From assembly GCF_019209865.1 (NCBI RefSeq), contig NZ_JAHUTT010000020.1, forward strand, positions 1 to 55,010: a stretch of DNA of 55,010 nt. The letters run 5' to 3'. This DNA is from Shewanella sp. NIFS-20-20. Lineage in GTDB: Bacteria > Pseudomonadota > Gammaproteobacteria > Enterobacterales > Shewanellaceae. This document shows, piece after piece, positions 16,960 to 27,339 of the stretch. Made by a program: the position numbers and the translations under genes. Every line of letters begins with the position of its first letter. Position 1 is the stretch's first letter. The notes beneath the pieces were generated by a model that did not search any database, had not been told where the DNA came from, and saw only the letters and a list, made by a program, of their open reading frames with translations.

Positions 16960-19545
16960 TTATTGACAACTACCATTTGAGCTATAGGTAAATTTGACAA
17001 TCGTATCGTCCCAACTCGGTAAAAATATATCGTCACACTGAATTTCACCATGACCTGCGGCTATGATACGAGCACGACACTCATTAGCTTGCCAAATATT
17101 GCGATTACTTTTATCAAATTGATAAAAAACCGTATAAGTATTGCCACCACTGACATTCCCTAAGTAATTCCACTGATTTTCAGTGGGATAAATATAACCT
17201 GTTTGATTGGCACCATTTTTCTTGAATATAAACCGTTGACCATCTAACGCATGGCGAATGTGGTCAACTCTAACATTCAATCCTGGGGCAAATGACAAGC
17301 CATTCCCGGAAACCGTCATGCACTGCTGAGGCGCGGGATCATTATCAGTAATCGTTACCACATTAGAGATTGAACCATTAGTGTTAGCACCGGCATCAAC
17401 TCTGAACGTGAAAGTCTCCGTACCCTCGTAGCTAGTATCATTGACCGTTGGAATATCGACGTGCTGAACCGTGTCTCCAGCCGCAATGGTCAATTCTTGA
17501 TCGGTAAATGTAAAATCTGCGCTGGTGGCACTGCCAGCAACCGCACTGACATTGACGGTTGCGTCCACATCTAACGCTTGATCAAGATGAATCACAAACT
17601 GTGCCGTTTGACCTTCTGTTACATTCGCACGAATCACCTCCACAGTAAAAGCTGAAGTAGGTACAGGGTCATTATCCTCAATGGTCACAGGTAAGCTATG
17701 AGAGCCTGAGGTGTTTATTGCTGCAGCCACATTGAGTGTAAATGATTCAGTTTGTTCATAGTCAGAATCATCAAAGGTTGGGATCTCAATATCAGCAGTT
17801 AAGTAACCCGCAGGGACCACCAGTTCATACGTTGCCAGTTGATAATCCTCTGTATCTGCCGTACCAGCAATCGCCGTCACAGTGACACTCGCATCAACGG
17901 CTAACTCTTCATCAAGCGTGACTTCAAATACCGCAGTTTCCCCTTCGGTAACAGTATCAACTACCGGTGCTAAAGAGAAACCAACATGAATGGGGTCGGG
18001 CGAACATTGAGGTGAAGTATCGATAATGCTAATTTGATCTCTAAAGTAGTCTGTGCCTTGGCCGACAATCCAAGAAGCAAAAGAGAAGGTTTCATTACAA
18101 TCGACAATATCGTCTTGTAACGCTTGATACCGTACCGTCAACTCACTGATACCTTCAGGCAGATTCAATACTTTGAAGTCGAGTAAATCGAGTTCGAAAT
18201 AATAATCTTGATGATCATTTGCATAAGAAACAAAAACTTCTTGATTGATATCCTGAGCTTTTTTGGCAGATTCATTGATGAATTGAATATGCATTGGGGT
18301 ATTTCTGTCGGTTGTGCGGATCAATTCTATCTTGGTTTCAGTGAAATCACCTTCGTTCATCGATGGGATTAAGGTCATCATGTCTGCGATGTATTGGCCA
18401 TCTAACGTCGGATCATTGTCTCGATCAACAATGGGCGTGACGATGGAGCCAAGGTCAGTTTGATCGGTCGTCATCCAAGCTTGGAACTCAATACTTTCAC
18501 CAGGGTCTCGACCATCCACCAAGGTCAACACTCTAAAGGTAACGGCATTGACGCCCTGAGGCACTTGAATCACACCGGAAGGATTCGTGTCATACACTCT
18601 AGGCCAAGTGATGCCACCGTCATAACTGACAGCTAATAGGCTACTAAAGTCCACTTTAACCTTGGTGCCATTCGCAACAAATCCCAGATTTAAAGGTTGA
18701 ACTGACGGGGTTGGGCCGGTGAATGTCACGGTATAATCGACCACATCGCCTTCATCGACTTGGTTTTTGTCCGCTGTAATTGTGTCTACAGTAACCTCCG
18801 TCGGCATATCGCAGGCACTGGTATCAAGAGCTAAATCATTTAAACGCGCGTTAACCTTTCCAAGAAAACGTTTCGTATTCGTGGCTAAATCATATTCAAA
18901 CAATTTAGATTTTTGGCCCATGGCTTTTGATAGGATAAGTTTACCATCACCACCAAATTCAGCACCGTTAACGTGGGTAATCTTATGCTTACCAATATTG
19001 GTGACTGTTAATGTAGTTAAATCAACTTTAAAGATCCTTTTTTTGCTGACGAAGTACATGTCGTCACCCACGAAGGCAATGTCGCCCATTTTGCTGTCAA
19101 CATTGAAAGGGAAACCAGAAAGAGTACCCACGAAGGTCGCTTCAGCAGTATTTAAATCATAAGTAAACAACTTTTTACCACTAGAGCCGTACAGGGTCTG
19201 GCCATCAGGTGAGAAGGTTAACCTGTAACTGTGTTGCGTATTACCAACAACATGGTGACTATCATCTGAGAGGTCAACATACACTAATTGGCTGTTGCCA
19301 TAGACAGGACGCGTTACATAATAGAGCCTGTTTTGTAATGGATTGTAGGCTAATGCGGCAGAGGTTCCTACCGTATCGGCTTGACTATCAACACTTGTTA
19401 ATGATTGATTCAGCTTAAATAATTTTGGCGCACCCTTGTTATTCACGCCATACATATCCCCTAGACACGTTTGGGTATCAAAAGCGTAAGCAGAAGGCGT
19501 GAGTAGAAGAGCAGATACGAGGGTACCTAACCATACTTTTTTCAT
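16960..19545 (-). CDS. Large secreted Calx-beta repeat protein
   Basis: An 861-aa protein with a Sec signal peptide (MKKVWLGTLVSALLLTPSAYA). Residues ~25-245 form a propeller-like region (AYNPLQNRLYYVTRP, TFSPDGQTLYG, DIAFVGDDMYFV). Then come Calx-beta type domains, clearest at ~540-660 and ~665-755, each ending in a VTIxDND motif (PVTIEDNDP, VVTITDNDP). A C-terminal ~100-residue Cys-containing beta-rich domain ends GSCQ. No transporter or anchor motif is seen. Calx-beta domains usually bind Ca2+ in surface adhesins. Inference: an extracellular adhesive or matrix protein. Confidence 0.8.
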   Translation of the reverse strand: MKKVWLGTLVSALLLTPSAYAFDTQTCLGDMYGVNNKGAPKLFKLNQSLTSVDSQADTVGTSAALAYNPLQNRLYYVTRPVYGNSQLVYVDLSDDSHHVVGNTQHSYRLTFSPDGQTLYGSSGKKLFTYDLNTAEATFVGTLSGFPFNVDSKMGDIAFVGDDMYFVSKKRIFKVDLTTLTVTNIGKHKITHVNGAEFGGDGKLILSKAMGQKSKLFEYDLATNTKRFLGKVNARLNDLALDTSACDMPTEVTVDTITADKNQVDEGDVVDYTVTFTGPTPSVQPLNLGFVANGTKVKVDFSSLLAVSYDGGITWPRVYDTNPSGVIQVPQGVNAVTFRVLTLVDGRDPGESIEFQAWMTTDQTDLGSIVTPIVDRDNDPTLDGQYIADMMTLIPSMNEGDFTETKIELIRTTDRNTPMHIQFINESAKKAQDINQEVFVSYANDHQDYYFELDLLDFKVLNLPEGISELTVRYQALQDDIVDCNETFSFASWIVGQGTDYFRDQISIIDTSPQCSPDPIHVGFSLAPVVDTVTEGETAVFEVTLDEELAVDASVTVTAIAGTADTEDYQLATYELVVPAGYLTADIEIPTFDDSDYEQTESFTLNVAAAINTSGSHSLPVTIEDNDPVPTSAFTVEVIRANVTEGQTAQFVIHLDQALDVDATVNVSAVAGSATSADFTFTDQELTIAAGDTVQHVDIPTVNDTSYEGTETFTFRVDAGANTNGSISNVVTITDNDPAPQQCMTVSGNGLSFAPGLNVRVDHIRHALDGQRFIFKKNGANQTGYIYPTENQWNYLGNVSGGNTYTVFYQFDKSNRNIWQANECRARIIAAGHGEIQCDDIFLPSWDDTIVKFTYSSNGSCQ

Positions 19546-19998
19546 CTTGCAGTTTCCCGAGCAGTTTAATAAGTTGGCATAGCTAGCTAAATGCTGCCAT
19601 ACAAAAAATCAACCACTAGTAGCCGTGTGACGACTCAAGTTACCTAATGGTTAATATGCACTAATCCATCAGGTCAAGACGATTCCATTCTTGAAAGAGC
19701 AGGGCGAACAACTGTAACGCCGCCTTACAAATGTTACGACATGTTACTTACTCGTTAATTTATAGTCAATCAACCATCGTTGATATTTTGTCAGTTTAAT
19801 TCAAAAAAGCTCTAAACATGTCGCTGCTTAGTATTTGTTGGGATATGGTCGTGGCTACGCTAATCGTTTACCGAATTCGCTGGGTAAAGCGGCAACAATC
19901 CCAGCAACAACCAACGAACCAAACAATAAACAATGGAGCGACTGAGGTAGATGCTGCGATAGTTCGCACTTATTCTGTGAAGCCTCAAAACGAGCGCG

Positions 19999-20202
19999 CT
20001 ACGCAGAGCGATACGATGACTCTAGAGTTTCAGAGCTCTGAGTTGGCCAATTCGGCATGTATTTCACTGTGCGCAATAGTGATTCTTCATACGATTTATC
20101 ATCGCTGACTCTGGGGCGACTGTAGGAAGAAGTGATATCCAACTCATCGATTTTTGCCTTGAACGTCTGCGATGATAGTGATTTGAATTTTTTGACACAC
20201 AA
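19999..20202 (-). pseudogene. IS3-family transposase OrfB remnant
   Basis: The minus-strand frame encodes SQTFKAKIDELDITSSYSRP followed by RVSDDKSYEESLLRTVKY. This matches the conserved catalytic end of IS3-family OrfB (typically SRPRVSNDNPYSESLFRTLKY, containing the third acidic DDE residue, Glu). Only this fragment remains; the N-terminal and first DDE segments are absent. No inverted repeats were identified. It marks a past insertion. Confidence 0.75.
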
Positions 20203-21161
20203 CGCGGGATCGATCCAGAGTTAAAGTGCTAATTACAATCTTCAGTTTTAGTGGGTAGAGTTCTCACACACCCTATTTAACATAATATACATTGTGCGCA
20301 ATTATATGTACGTATAGTTATAGCGACGAGAAGCCAAGATTACGATCGCTCATAGTAAGCTTTTCTCGACGTTTAGGCTTTAACCTTAGTGGCTTGTCGT
20401 AAACACAGTTCAAACGCATAGTGACTAGCGTTGATATGTTAACAGTGCCAACAGCTTTATCTAACACAAGGTTGGCAGCTTTATCTAACCAACCTTGGTT
20501 GATACGGCTTTGCTTGATGCTGTTATAGTCAGTATTGTTTTAGTTGATATTCTTTTCGTTGTTCCAACTATCCTTGATGCCGCTGGGCTTCGGGGTGTCA
20601 TGGTTCATTTCGTTCAATAGGCAGCACTTAATAGACTGCGCTTAATTAGCAAATCTGATTGCACAGCTCATATAATTGCGCATCGCCAACCGCTCTTATT
20701 CAATGGTTAGCTAATCGTGGCTAATTTCATAGCTAAGTCATAGCTAAGTTCATCGCTTGATTGCATAAATTGAATGATCACCATAATCCGGCGATTGACA
20801 CAGGTTAACCATGGATGGCGTTTAACAGTTTAGGCGCATTGAAGTTATGATGACTTGCGCCCAATCTTGCTTCACTGGGAATGATTCGTGGGTCATTACG
20901 TTTGTTACGCCCACATGGATAGCTTGTATGGGCTTATGGCTCAATCCAGTGGCACTAGCATTGCCATTGAGTGATATGCCACAAGATTTTAAACACTAAG
21001 TATCAATATTTTAGGTAAAGGCTAGCGAATCCATCGTGTCGTGATAGCTATAGGTAACAGCCACTGTCGCTGAAGCTTGCTCGCTTAACCTTGCCTAGGT
21101 AACAATCAGATCCGCGCGATGGCTAATCTGTGGGAGTTTACCTTGATATCATCAGGTGAGC

Positions 21162-21195
21162 TCCAATGCCGATAAATAGCATTATCGGCATTGGA
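21162..21195. repeat. 14-bp perfect hairpin downstream of tyrosine recombinase
   Basis: The arms TCCAATGCCGATAA and TTATCGGCATTGGA flank a 6-nt loop, about 40 bp after the recombinase stop. It lacks a T-run. It may be a terminator or a recombination/secondary-structure site. Confidence 0.6.
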
Positions 21196-21234
21196 ACTCA
21201 GGAGTTCATTGGCCGGCCAACTCAATAATGGCGA

Positions 21235-22539
21235 TTAATGTGTGTGGCTAGCATCAATGAATGCCAAATGATCTACGGGTTTATTTGCGGCACTCTGATG
21301 ACGTTCAACTGAGCTGGTGTGCAGATATTGGCTGGTCGTGTCTATGCTTTCATGGCCGGCATCAGCCTGGACATGAGATAATGGCCGTTGGTTTAAGTTG
21401 ATGTCATGGGTAATACCAGTATGGCGAATACTATGGGCTGACATCTGCCCTATTTCGAGCGCGTCTTGCTCTAAACCATCATCAAACGCCAACCGCGCAG
21501 CTTGTGTGATAATTGAGGCAATCTCTTCCCGTACTTGGCGAATACCAAGATTGGCATTCAGTAATCCCGCGTCCCTCCCCCTTAGCGCGGCCCGATGACG
21601 CACAAATAAAGGGTGTTGATCTTGTGATGTTGGTAGATCACTTAACCCTAAATAACGCCGATAACGGGTCAATGCCTGCAATAACGCTTTTGAAACAGCA
21701 ATGGTTCGCTTTTTGCCCCCCTTACTCAGTGGCACATGAAAACGCCAAATACCGGTTTGACGCTGACGTTGGAATTGACTCATCACTGGCGCAAAGCCTG
21801 CCCTAGCTGATATTTCTGAGACCCGCAAATAACAGCTGTAGAGTAACACCACCATAAACAAAGTCCGCTCTCCCGTCGCGGGATCTTGTGTGGCCGCGGC
21901 ATTGGCTGCCGTCATAACATACGACCATTGTAATTCAGTAAATGCCTGTAATTGCTCATCTTCTTGCCACTTCATTGTCGGTTTACGAGCAAAGCGACTG
22001 TGATTCAACCAAATTTGAGCTGGATTGCGCTCGCTCGCCTCTTCGCCCAATAGATAGGTATAAAATGATGATAAAATAGCGATTTTGGTTTTGAGTGCGT
22101 TGTCACTCAATTGATAAGTTTGTTGGATGCCTTGAATTAATTTGGCCACAAATGGTCGCCATAACGGGTTAGGAAAACGCTCCCCGCTGGCTTTATCTTG
22201 CTTAAATTGAGCGAGGGTCACCGCCCCAATCACGGCAGCAGGTGGTGATTGGCAATAACTGACATAAAGGCCGATATCACGCCGGCTAAAGTCTAAAGGA
22301 GAGGCTTGGTGAACATCGAAACACCAATGCAAAAAGCAGGTCAATTCACTCCGGTAGGCCTTAAAGTTATTTTCATGATTGAGTTGTTCACTCAACCAAT
22401 CATGAGCGTGTTCATACACTAACAGGGCATCATCGATGGCGGTTAAACTGAGACGAGTCAGGTGAGCATTGACATGGCAATTACCCACCATAAAGAATTG
22501 TGCCGTTTCAAATAATGGCATTACTGGAGGATAAGTCAT
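21235..22539 (-). CDS. Tyrosine site-specific recombinase
   Basis: A 434-aa phage-integrase-family recombinase from ATG 22537-22539, with GGGG 7 nt upstream (a TTG at 22551 would add four residues). The catalytic set is complete: Arg239 in YLRVSEIS, a Lys in LSKGGKKR, HSIRH (His369, Arg372), GHESIDTTSQYLH (His396, Tyr405). It has a SAM-like core-binding N domain. The enzyme looks functional. It is larger than XerC/D and lacks recognisable IntI features. Its target site and cargo are unknown. A small gene lies 57 bp upstream on the same strand. Confidence 0.88.
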   Translation of the reverse strand: MTYPPVMPLFETAQFFMVGNCHVNAHLTRLSLTAIDDALLVYEHAHDWLSEQLNHENNFKAYRSELTCFLHWCFDVHQASPLDFSRRDIGLYVSYCQSPPAAVIGAVTLAQFKQDKASGERFPNPLWRPFVAKLIQGIQQTYQLSDNALKTKIAILSSFYTYLLGEEASERNPAQIWLNHSRFARKPTMKWQEDEQLQAFTELQWSYVMTAANAAATQDPATGERTLFMVVLLYSCYLRVSEISARAGFAPVMSQFQRQRQTGIWRFHVPLSKGGKKRTIAVSKALLQALTRYRRYLGLSDLPTSQDQHPLFVRHRAALRGRDAGLLNANLGIRQVREEIASIITQAARLAFDDGLEQDALEIGQMSAHSIRHTGITHDINLNQRPLSHVQADAGHESIDTTSQYLHTSSVERHQSAANKPVDHLAFIDASHTH

Positions 22540-22596
22540 TGAAAGCCCCAAAATTACTATTATACCTCATCCTTCATTGGTAACGACGTATTTGTA

Positions 22597-22848
22597 TCAT
22601 TGAGATGACTTTTCCTCATCTGTTACCGTGGATGACACAGGCTTTAGTGCATCGCATACTAGCGCATGACGGCAGGTTTCAAGACACAAGTGCCACAGTT
22701 GCTGTTTGGTATGACTATCTAATGCATTGAGTTCAGCGACACATAAGTGCCCTTCCGACAATAGTCGCTTAAGCGTGTTGATTGATAAATTGACATTAAG
22801 TCCTGACAATCCTATTTCGCGTTCCCTAGTGATTAACATGGCTTTCAT
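22597..22848 (-). CDS. Small protein upstream of tyrosine recombinase
   Basis: An 83-aa protein with a good RBS (AAGGAAG, 5 nt before ATG 22848). It is mostly helical and Leu-rich (INTLKRLLSEGHLCVAELNALD) with two Cys in the centre (LCLETCRH). No family is recognised. Its position suggests co-transcription with the recombinase, for instance as an accessory or directionality factor (inference). No HTH is obvious. Confidence 0.6.
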   Translation of the reverse strand: MKAMLITREREIGLSGLNVNLSINTLKRLLSEGHLCVAELNALDSHTKQQLWHLCLETCRHALVCDALKPVSSTVTDEEKSSQ

Positions 22849-22998
22849 CTGTACTTCCTTAACGAAAACATCTCGACCACCAAATGATAATAAATATCAT
22901 TTGCAATAACAACTGAAATGAGTGGATATTGCGCCCCCACCACTCACGAATGAACTACACTATGCAAAGGATGATTCATTGTAAAAGGACTTGTAGCT

Positions 22999-24561
22999 AT
23001 GCCATTTCAGTTAGCCCAAAAAACTCCTCTCTTTTTACGACGCCGAATTAACCAGTTAGAAGATGCCCCTGTAAAGTGGAAAATCTTAGTGGTCGATGAC
23101 GAGCCAGATGTCCATACGGTCACCAAATTAGCCTTGTCGCGCTTTAAGCTTGACGAAAAAGGCATTGATTTTATCAATGCCTACACCAGTGAACAGGCAA
23201 AAGAAATATTGAGTATTCATAAAGATATTGCGATAGCGTTTATTGATGTCGTGATGGAGAGCGATCATGCCGGACTAGAGCTTATTCGTTGGATCCGAGA
23301 AAGTCTGGGTAACAAACAAATCCGCTTAATTTTAAGAACCGGGCAGCCTGGGCAAGCGCCTGAAGAAGAAGTCATTGTTAATTATGATATTAATGATTAC
23401 AAGGCTAAAGCCGAGCTCGACTCTCGAAAATTAACGACCTGTGTTTTCTCGGCACTGCGCTCCTACCGCGACATACTTGAAATCGACTGTGCAAGAAGAC
23501 AACAGCAAGCCCACCGCCAAGGATTAGAACGGGTTATTAGTTCGACTTCAGGCCTGTACGAGCTCAAATCCATCCAAAAATTTACCGATGGATTACTCCA
23601 CCAATTAGCCACCTTGTTAGAGCTAGACAGTGAAACGATATTGCTCAGTAGCAACGCCTTAGATGCCGTTTGTAGTGAGGATCATCAACTCACACCTCTG
23701 GCGGGTACTGGTCGCTTTCGTGATGTCAGTCAATTAACTATTCCTAAAGACATCGAACAATATTTGCAGCAAGCCTTAACCGAAAAACGTTGTATTTATG
23801 GGGAAGATTATTTTGTGGGCTATTTCCCAACCCAAACAGGTCCGGTTAACTTATTTTACCTCGACTCGATGAGTTCAATCACGGATGATGACAAGCGCTT
23901 AATCGATTTGTTTGCCTTAAACGTCGGCATTGCTTTTGATAATTTACTAGTGAATAAAGAGTTAGAGCATACTCAAACCGAACTTATACTACATCTCGGG
24001 GATTTAATTGAGCGCCGTGATCCTCAGGCCTCTGGCCATGTTAATCGAGTCGCGCAATCGAGTTATTTATTGGCAAAAATTGTCGGCCTGCCAGAATCAG
24101 AGGCTATATTATTGAGGCAAGCCGCCCCGCTGCATGATATTGGTAAACTGCTTATTCCTGAGGCGATTTTATTGAAAGCAGATAAGTTGGATGAAGCACA
24201 ATGGCAAACCATGCAGCAACATGCGCAAATTGGCTATGAGTTGTTATCCCACTCGGACAAACCCATGTTGAAGATCGCCGCGCTCTTAGCGCAACAACAT
24301 CATGAAAAATATGATGGTAGTGGTTACCCTCAAGGAATCTCCGGCAATAATATTCACATATTTGCCAGAATTCTCGCCCTCGCGGATGTATTTGATTCAT
24401 TGCGTCATGATAGTTGCTATAAAAAGGCATGGCAGTTTGAAGATATTATCAAGCATATCCGCAAAAACAGTGGCAAGCACTTCGACCCATTACTGGTGAG
24501 TGCATTCATTGAAAACATTGAACTGTTCACCAAAGTCAACACAGAAACGAGTCAGTTCTAG
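22999..24561 (+). CDS. Response regulator with DUF3369 and HD-GYP phosphodiesterase domain
   Basis: A 520-aa protein with a receiver domain (residues ~28-150; LVVDDEPDVHT, phosphoacceptor Asp in AFIDVVM), a central GAF-like DUF3369 domain (~165-310), and an HD-GYP domain (~325-510) with HDIGKLLIPE and HHEKYDGSGYP. Metal-binding His/Asp residues appear intact, so c-di-GMP hydrolysis to GMP is likely, controlled by phosphorylation from an unlinked kinase. The RBS AAAGGA precedes the ATG. It converges with the next gene and overlaps it by 4 bp. Confidence 0.92.
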   Translation: MPFQLAQKTPLFLRRRINQLEDAPVKWKILVVDDEPDVHTVTKLALSRFKLDEKGIDFINAYTSEQAKEILSIHKDIAIAFIDVVMESDHAGLELIRWIRESLGNKQIRLILRTGQPGQAPEEEVIVNYDINDYKAKAELDSRKLTTCVFSALRSYRDILEIDCARRQQQAHRQGLERVISSTSGLYELKSIQKFTDGLLHQLATLLELDSETILLSSNALDAVCSEDHQLTPLAGTGRFRDVSQLTIPKDIEQYLQQALTEKRCIYGEDYFVGYFPTQTGPVNLFYLDSMSSITDDDKRLIDLFALNVGIAFDNLLVNKELEHTQTELILHLGDLIERRDPQASGHVNRVAQSSYLLAKIVGLPESEAILLRQAAPLHDIGKLLIPEAILLKADKLDEAQWQTMQQHAQIGYELLSHSDKPMLKIAALLAQQHHEKYDGSGYPQGISGNNIHIFARILALADVFDSLRHDSCYKKAWQFEDIIKHIRKNSGKHFDPLLVSAFIENIELFTKVNTETSQF

Positions 24562-25001
24562 GGGCGATTATCCGCTTTAAAATCGAAATGATAATCGGGG
24601 ATAAGCGGTTCCCCATTAAGCGATAATCGCCAAACCATATAACCGCTACTACAACTGCCATAGGTAAACGTGGCTTTGTAGGTATTTTCACCTACCTCAG
24701 TGAAAAACACCGGGATAGTTCCCATAAACATATCTCTTCCAGCCAGAGAGGCCTGTAAACCTTCCAGTGATACCGATGACTTAAGAATTGCTGTTAAGCT
24801 TTGATCACTGGGCGCATGTGGTGGGCTCAGAGTTAAACTCATGTGCTGGCCATCAAACGTACGTTCACAAGCTCCCTTGTTAAAATCGCACAACATCTCA
24901 CCCGTATCAATAACACTCGCATCAATAACCGAGTCTGGACTACATGCCATCAGACTTATCAAAGCAAGTGAAACGCTGATAAATCTACGATTAATTAACA
25001 T
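24558..25001 (-). CDS. Hypothetical lipoprotein
   Basis: A 147-aa protein from ATG 24999-25001 (MLINRRFISVSLALISLMAC) with a lipobox ending SLMAC, so probably a lipoprotein (Cys20). A longer frame to 25109 lacks signal character. The mature part has Cys pairs (CDFNKGAC, GSCSSG) and beta-rich segments (YKATFTYGSCSSGYMVWRL). Family unknown. It is transcribed away from ccoN, and the shared upstream region holds two FNR-like boxes, so oxygen regulation is possible. Confidence 0.7.
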   Translation of the reverse strand: MLINRRFISVSLALISLMACSPDSVIDASVIDTGEMLCDFNKGACERTFDGQHMSLTLSPPHAPSDQSLTAILKSSVSLEGLQASLAGRDMFMGTIPVFFTEVGENTYKATFTYGSCSSGYMVWRLSLNGEPLIPDYHFDFKADNRP

Positions 25002-25053
25002 AAGTTCAAGTTTTAACCTTTGACTGCAAATTTGTAACATTCTATGGCTTAAT

Positions 25054-25067
25054 TTGACCAAGATCAA
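25054..25067. promoter_or_regulatory. FNR/EtrA-like box 1 upstream of ccoN
   Basis: TTGACCAAGATCAA matches the TTGATnnnnATCAA dyad with one change in the left half. It is ~205 bp before ccoN. EtrA is encoded in the same gene block. Confidence 0.6.
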
Positions 25068-25095
25068 AGTTTTAGGGCCTTCTTGAGTATCTTTT

Positions 25096-25109
25096 TTGAT
25101 GTAGCTCAA
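25096..25109. promoter_or_regulatory. FNR/EtrA-like box 2 upstream of ccoN
   Basis: TTGATGTAGCTCAA matches the FNR dyad with one change in the right half. It is centred 42 bp from box 1, about four helical turns. Confidence 0.6.
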
Positions 25110-25272
25110 GTATTATTTACTTGCCGTGATCTTATGCGCTAGTAATCCGGCAAGTTTAGTGACAAAAATGCAGCTTTCGATTCGATTTCTGGATTTTATC
25201 GCTATTTTAACAGGTGAGTTTTAACCTCACTTTAGAACCATGTAAAAAGTAATAAGCAGTGGAAGCATAATA

Positions 25273-26709
25273 ATGAATCATTCCCAGCCGTTAACAGGCG
25301 CTGATTACAATTACACCGTTGTCCGCCAATTTGCATTAACCACAGTGATGTGGGGCATTATTGGTATGGCAGTCGGTGTGTTGATTGCGGCACAGTTGAT
25401 CTGGCCTCAGCTGAACTTTGATACCGCTTGGTTAACGTATAGTCGCTTGCGACCATTACACACCAATGCAGTGATCTTTGCGTTCGGTACTTCAGCCCTT
25501 TTCGCCACGTCCTACTACGTAGTACAACGTACTTGTCAAACCAAACTGTTTGCACCTAAATTAGCGGCATTCTCATTTTGGGGTTGGCAAGCCATCATTT
25601 TATCAGCGGTCTTTACCTTGCCGTTAGGCATTACTAGCGGTAAAGAATACGCGGAATTAGAATGGCCAATCGATATTGCCATAACTATCGTGTGGGTCGC
25701 TTATGCGGTGGTCTTCTTTGGTACGATAGTAAAACGCAGAACCTCCCACATTTACGTGGCGAACTGGTTCTTCGGTGCGTTTATCATTACCGTTGCTGTC
25801 CTGCACATTGTTAACTCAATGGCGGTACCTGTCAGCTTATGGAAATCTTACTCACTTTACGGTGGTGCGGTTGATGCCATGGTACAGTGGTGGTATGGCC
25901 ATAACGCCGTTGGTTTCTTACTGACGGCAGGCTTCCTTGGTATGATGTACTACTTTGTGCCTAAGCAAGCCGGTCGCCCTGTCTATTCATACCGCTTATC
26001 TATCGTCCATTTCTGGGCATTGATTGCACTGTATATTTGGGCTGGTCCGCACCACTTACATTATACCGCCTTGCCCGACTGGACTCAGTCTTTAGGTATG
26101 GTGATGTCTTTGATCTTATTCGCACCGTCTTGGGGTGGTATGATCAACGGTATCATGACGTTATCAGGCGCATGGCATAAGTTAAGAACCGATCCTGTAT
26201 TGCGTTTCTTAGTGGTCTCCTTATCGTTCTATGGCATGTCGACTTTCGAAGGCCCAATGATGGCCATTAAGACAGTTAACGCCTTATCCCATTACACCGA
26301 CTGGACCGTAGGTCACGTGCATTCAGGTGCGCTGGGTTGGGTTGCCATGGTGTCTATTGGTTCTCTGTATCACCTTATCCCAGTACTTTATGGCCATGGC
26401 CGTATGTATTCTACCTCGTTGGTTAATGTCCATTTCTGGTTAGCGACGGTAGGTACTGTCTTGTATATCGTCTCTATGTGGATTTCTGGTGTGATGCAAG
26501 GTCTGATGTGGCGTGCAGTTAACTCTGATGGCACCCTGACCTACAGCTTCGTTGAAAGCTTAGAGGCCTCATATCCATTCTACTTCGTACGTTTCTTAGG
26601 TGGCTGTTTCTTCGTCACTGGTATGCTGATCATGGCATATAACGTATTCCGTACCGTTAAAGCTGAAAAAGACTCTCTGCCTGAGTTGTCTGAAGCTAAA
26701 GCTGTTTAA
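25273..26709 (+). CDS. ccoN: Cytochrome cbb3 oxidase subunit I
   Basis: A 478-aa haem-copper oxidase catalytic subunit with about twelve membrane helices. Haem b and b3/CuB ligand histidines are seen in [33 protein letters not shown] and [12 protein letters not shown]-type (cbb3) oxidases have high oxygen affinity and pump protons in microaerobic respiration. It is the first gene of ccoNOQP, followed 12 bp later by ccoO with an AAGGAGC RBS. Confidence 0.97.
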   Translation: MNHSQPLTGADYNYTVVRQFALTTVMWGIIGMAVGVLIAAQLIWPQLNFDTAWLTYSRLRPLHTNAVIFAFGTSALFATSYYVVQRTCQTKLFAPKLAAFSFWGWQAIILSAVFTLPLGITSGKEYAELEWPIDIAITIVWVAYAVVFFGTIVKRRTSHIYVANWFFGAFIITVAVLHIVNSMAVPVSLWKSYSLYGGAVDAMVQWWYGHNAVGFLLTAGFLGMMYYFVPKQAGRPVYSYRLSIVHFWALIALYIWAGPHHLHYTALPDWTQSLGMVMSLILFAPSWGGMINGIMTLSGAWHKLRTDPVLRFLVVSLSFYGMSTFEGPMMAIKTVNALSHYTDWTVGHVHSGALGWVAMVSIGSLYHLIPVLYGHGRMYSTSLVNVHFWLATVGTVLYIVSMWISGVMQGLMWRAVNSDGTLTYSFVESLEASYPFYFVRFLGGCFFVTGMLIMAYNVFRTVKAEKDSLPELSEAKAV

Positions 26710-26721
26710 GGAGCCGGAACG

Positions 26722-27327
26722 ATGAAGTTTAATCATGAAATGATTGAAAAGAATATCGGCTTACTGGGTATTCTCACGGTGTTAGTGATCAGTATTGGTG
26801 GTTTGGTACAAATCACTCCCCTACTGTTCCAAAAAGACACCACAGAGCCGGTGGCTGGTTTACGTCCTTATTCGGCCCTAGAACTCGAAGGCCGTGATAT
26901 TTACATCCGCGAAGGTTGTTACAATTGTCACAGCCAGATGATCCGTCCTTTACGTGCTGAAACTGAACGTTATGGCCACTATTCTGTGGCTGGTGAATCC
27001 GTCTGGGATCACCCGTTCCAGTGGGGTTCTAAGCGTACAGGTCCCGATCTCGCTCGTGTTGGCGGTCGTTACAGCGATAAGTGGCACGAAGTGCACCTGA
27101 TCGATCCTCGCATCGTGGTACCTCAATCTAATATGCCAGGCTTCCCTTGGCTGATGGATAACGTACTCACCGGTGAAAAAACAGCAGCTAAAATGGAAAT
27201 CTTCCGTGGTTTTGGTGTGCCATACACTGATGAAGATATTGCCGGAGCTCAAGCTGCCGTTGAGGGTAAAACTGAAATGCAAGCCATGATTGCTTACTTG
27301 CAATCACTGGGACACGCACTCAAATAA
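26722..27327 (+). CDS. ccoO: Cytochrome cbb3 oxidase subunit II
   Basis: A 201-aa mono-haem cytochrome c subunit. An N-terminal membrane anchor (~15-35) is followed by the haem site CYNCH in [15 protein letters not shown], with an axial Met likely in SNMPGFPW. It passes electrons from CcoP to CcoN. Length is normal. RBS AAGGAGCCGGAACG precedes it. Confidence 0.97.
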   Translation: MKFNHEMIEKNIGLLGILTVLVISIGGLVQITPLLFQKDTTEPVAGLRPYSALELEGRDIYIREGCYNCHSQMIRPLRAETERYGHYSVAGESVWDHPFQWGSKRTGPDLARVGGRYSDKWHEVHLIDPRIVVPQSNMPGFPWLMDNVLTGEKTAAKMEIFRGFGVPYTDEDIAGAQAAVEGKTEMQAMIAYLQSLGHALK

Positions 27328-27339
27328 GGAGGCAACTAT

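Larger units (their letters stand above)
19546..21234. other. 1.7-kb gene-poor region with decayed sequence
   Basis: No intact gene is supported. It holds an IS3-family transposase relic (19999-20202, minus), a duplicated 14-mer CAGCTTTATCTAAC (20452-20465 and 20476-20489) interleaved with an inverted repeat CAAGGTTGG/CCAACCTTG, repeated TAGCTAA motifs near 20700-20750, and a 14-bp hairpin at 21162-21195. The pattern suggests a degraded insertion site beside a tyrosine recombinase gene. Confidence 0.6.

Noticed and set aside
19818..20108. 96-codon plus-strand frame
   Set aside because: It lies opposite the IS3 OrfB remnant, lacks an RBS and has no family resemblance.
21162..21195. attC-like integron recombination site
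   Set aside because: The hairpin is too short and perfect, has no conserved GTTRRRY/RYYYAAC ends, and the adjacent recombinase shows no IntI signature.
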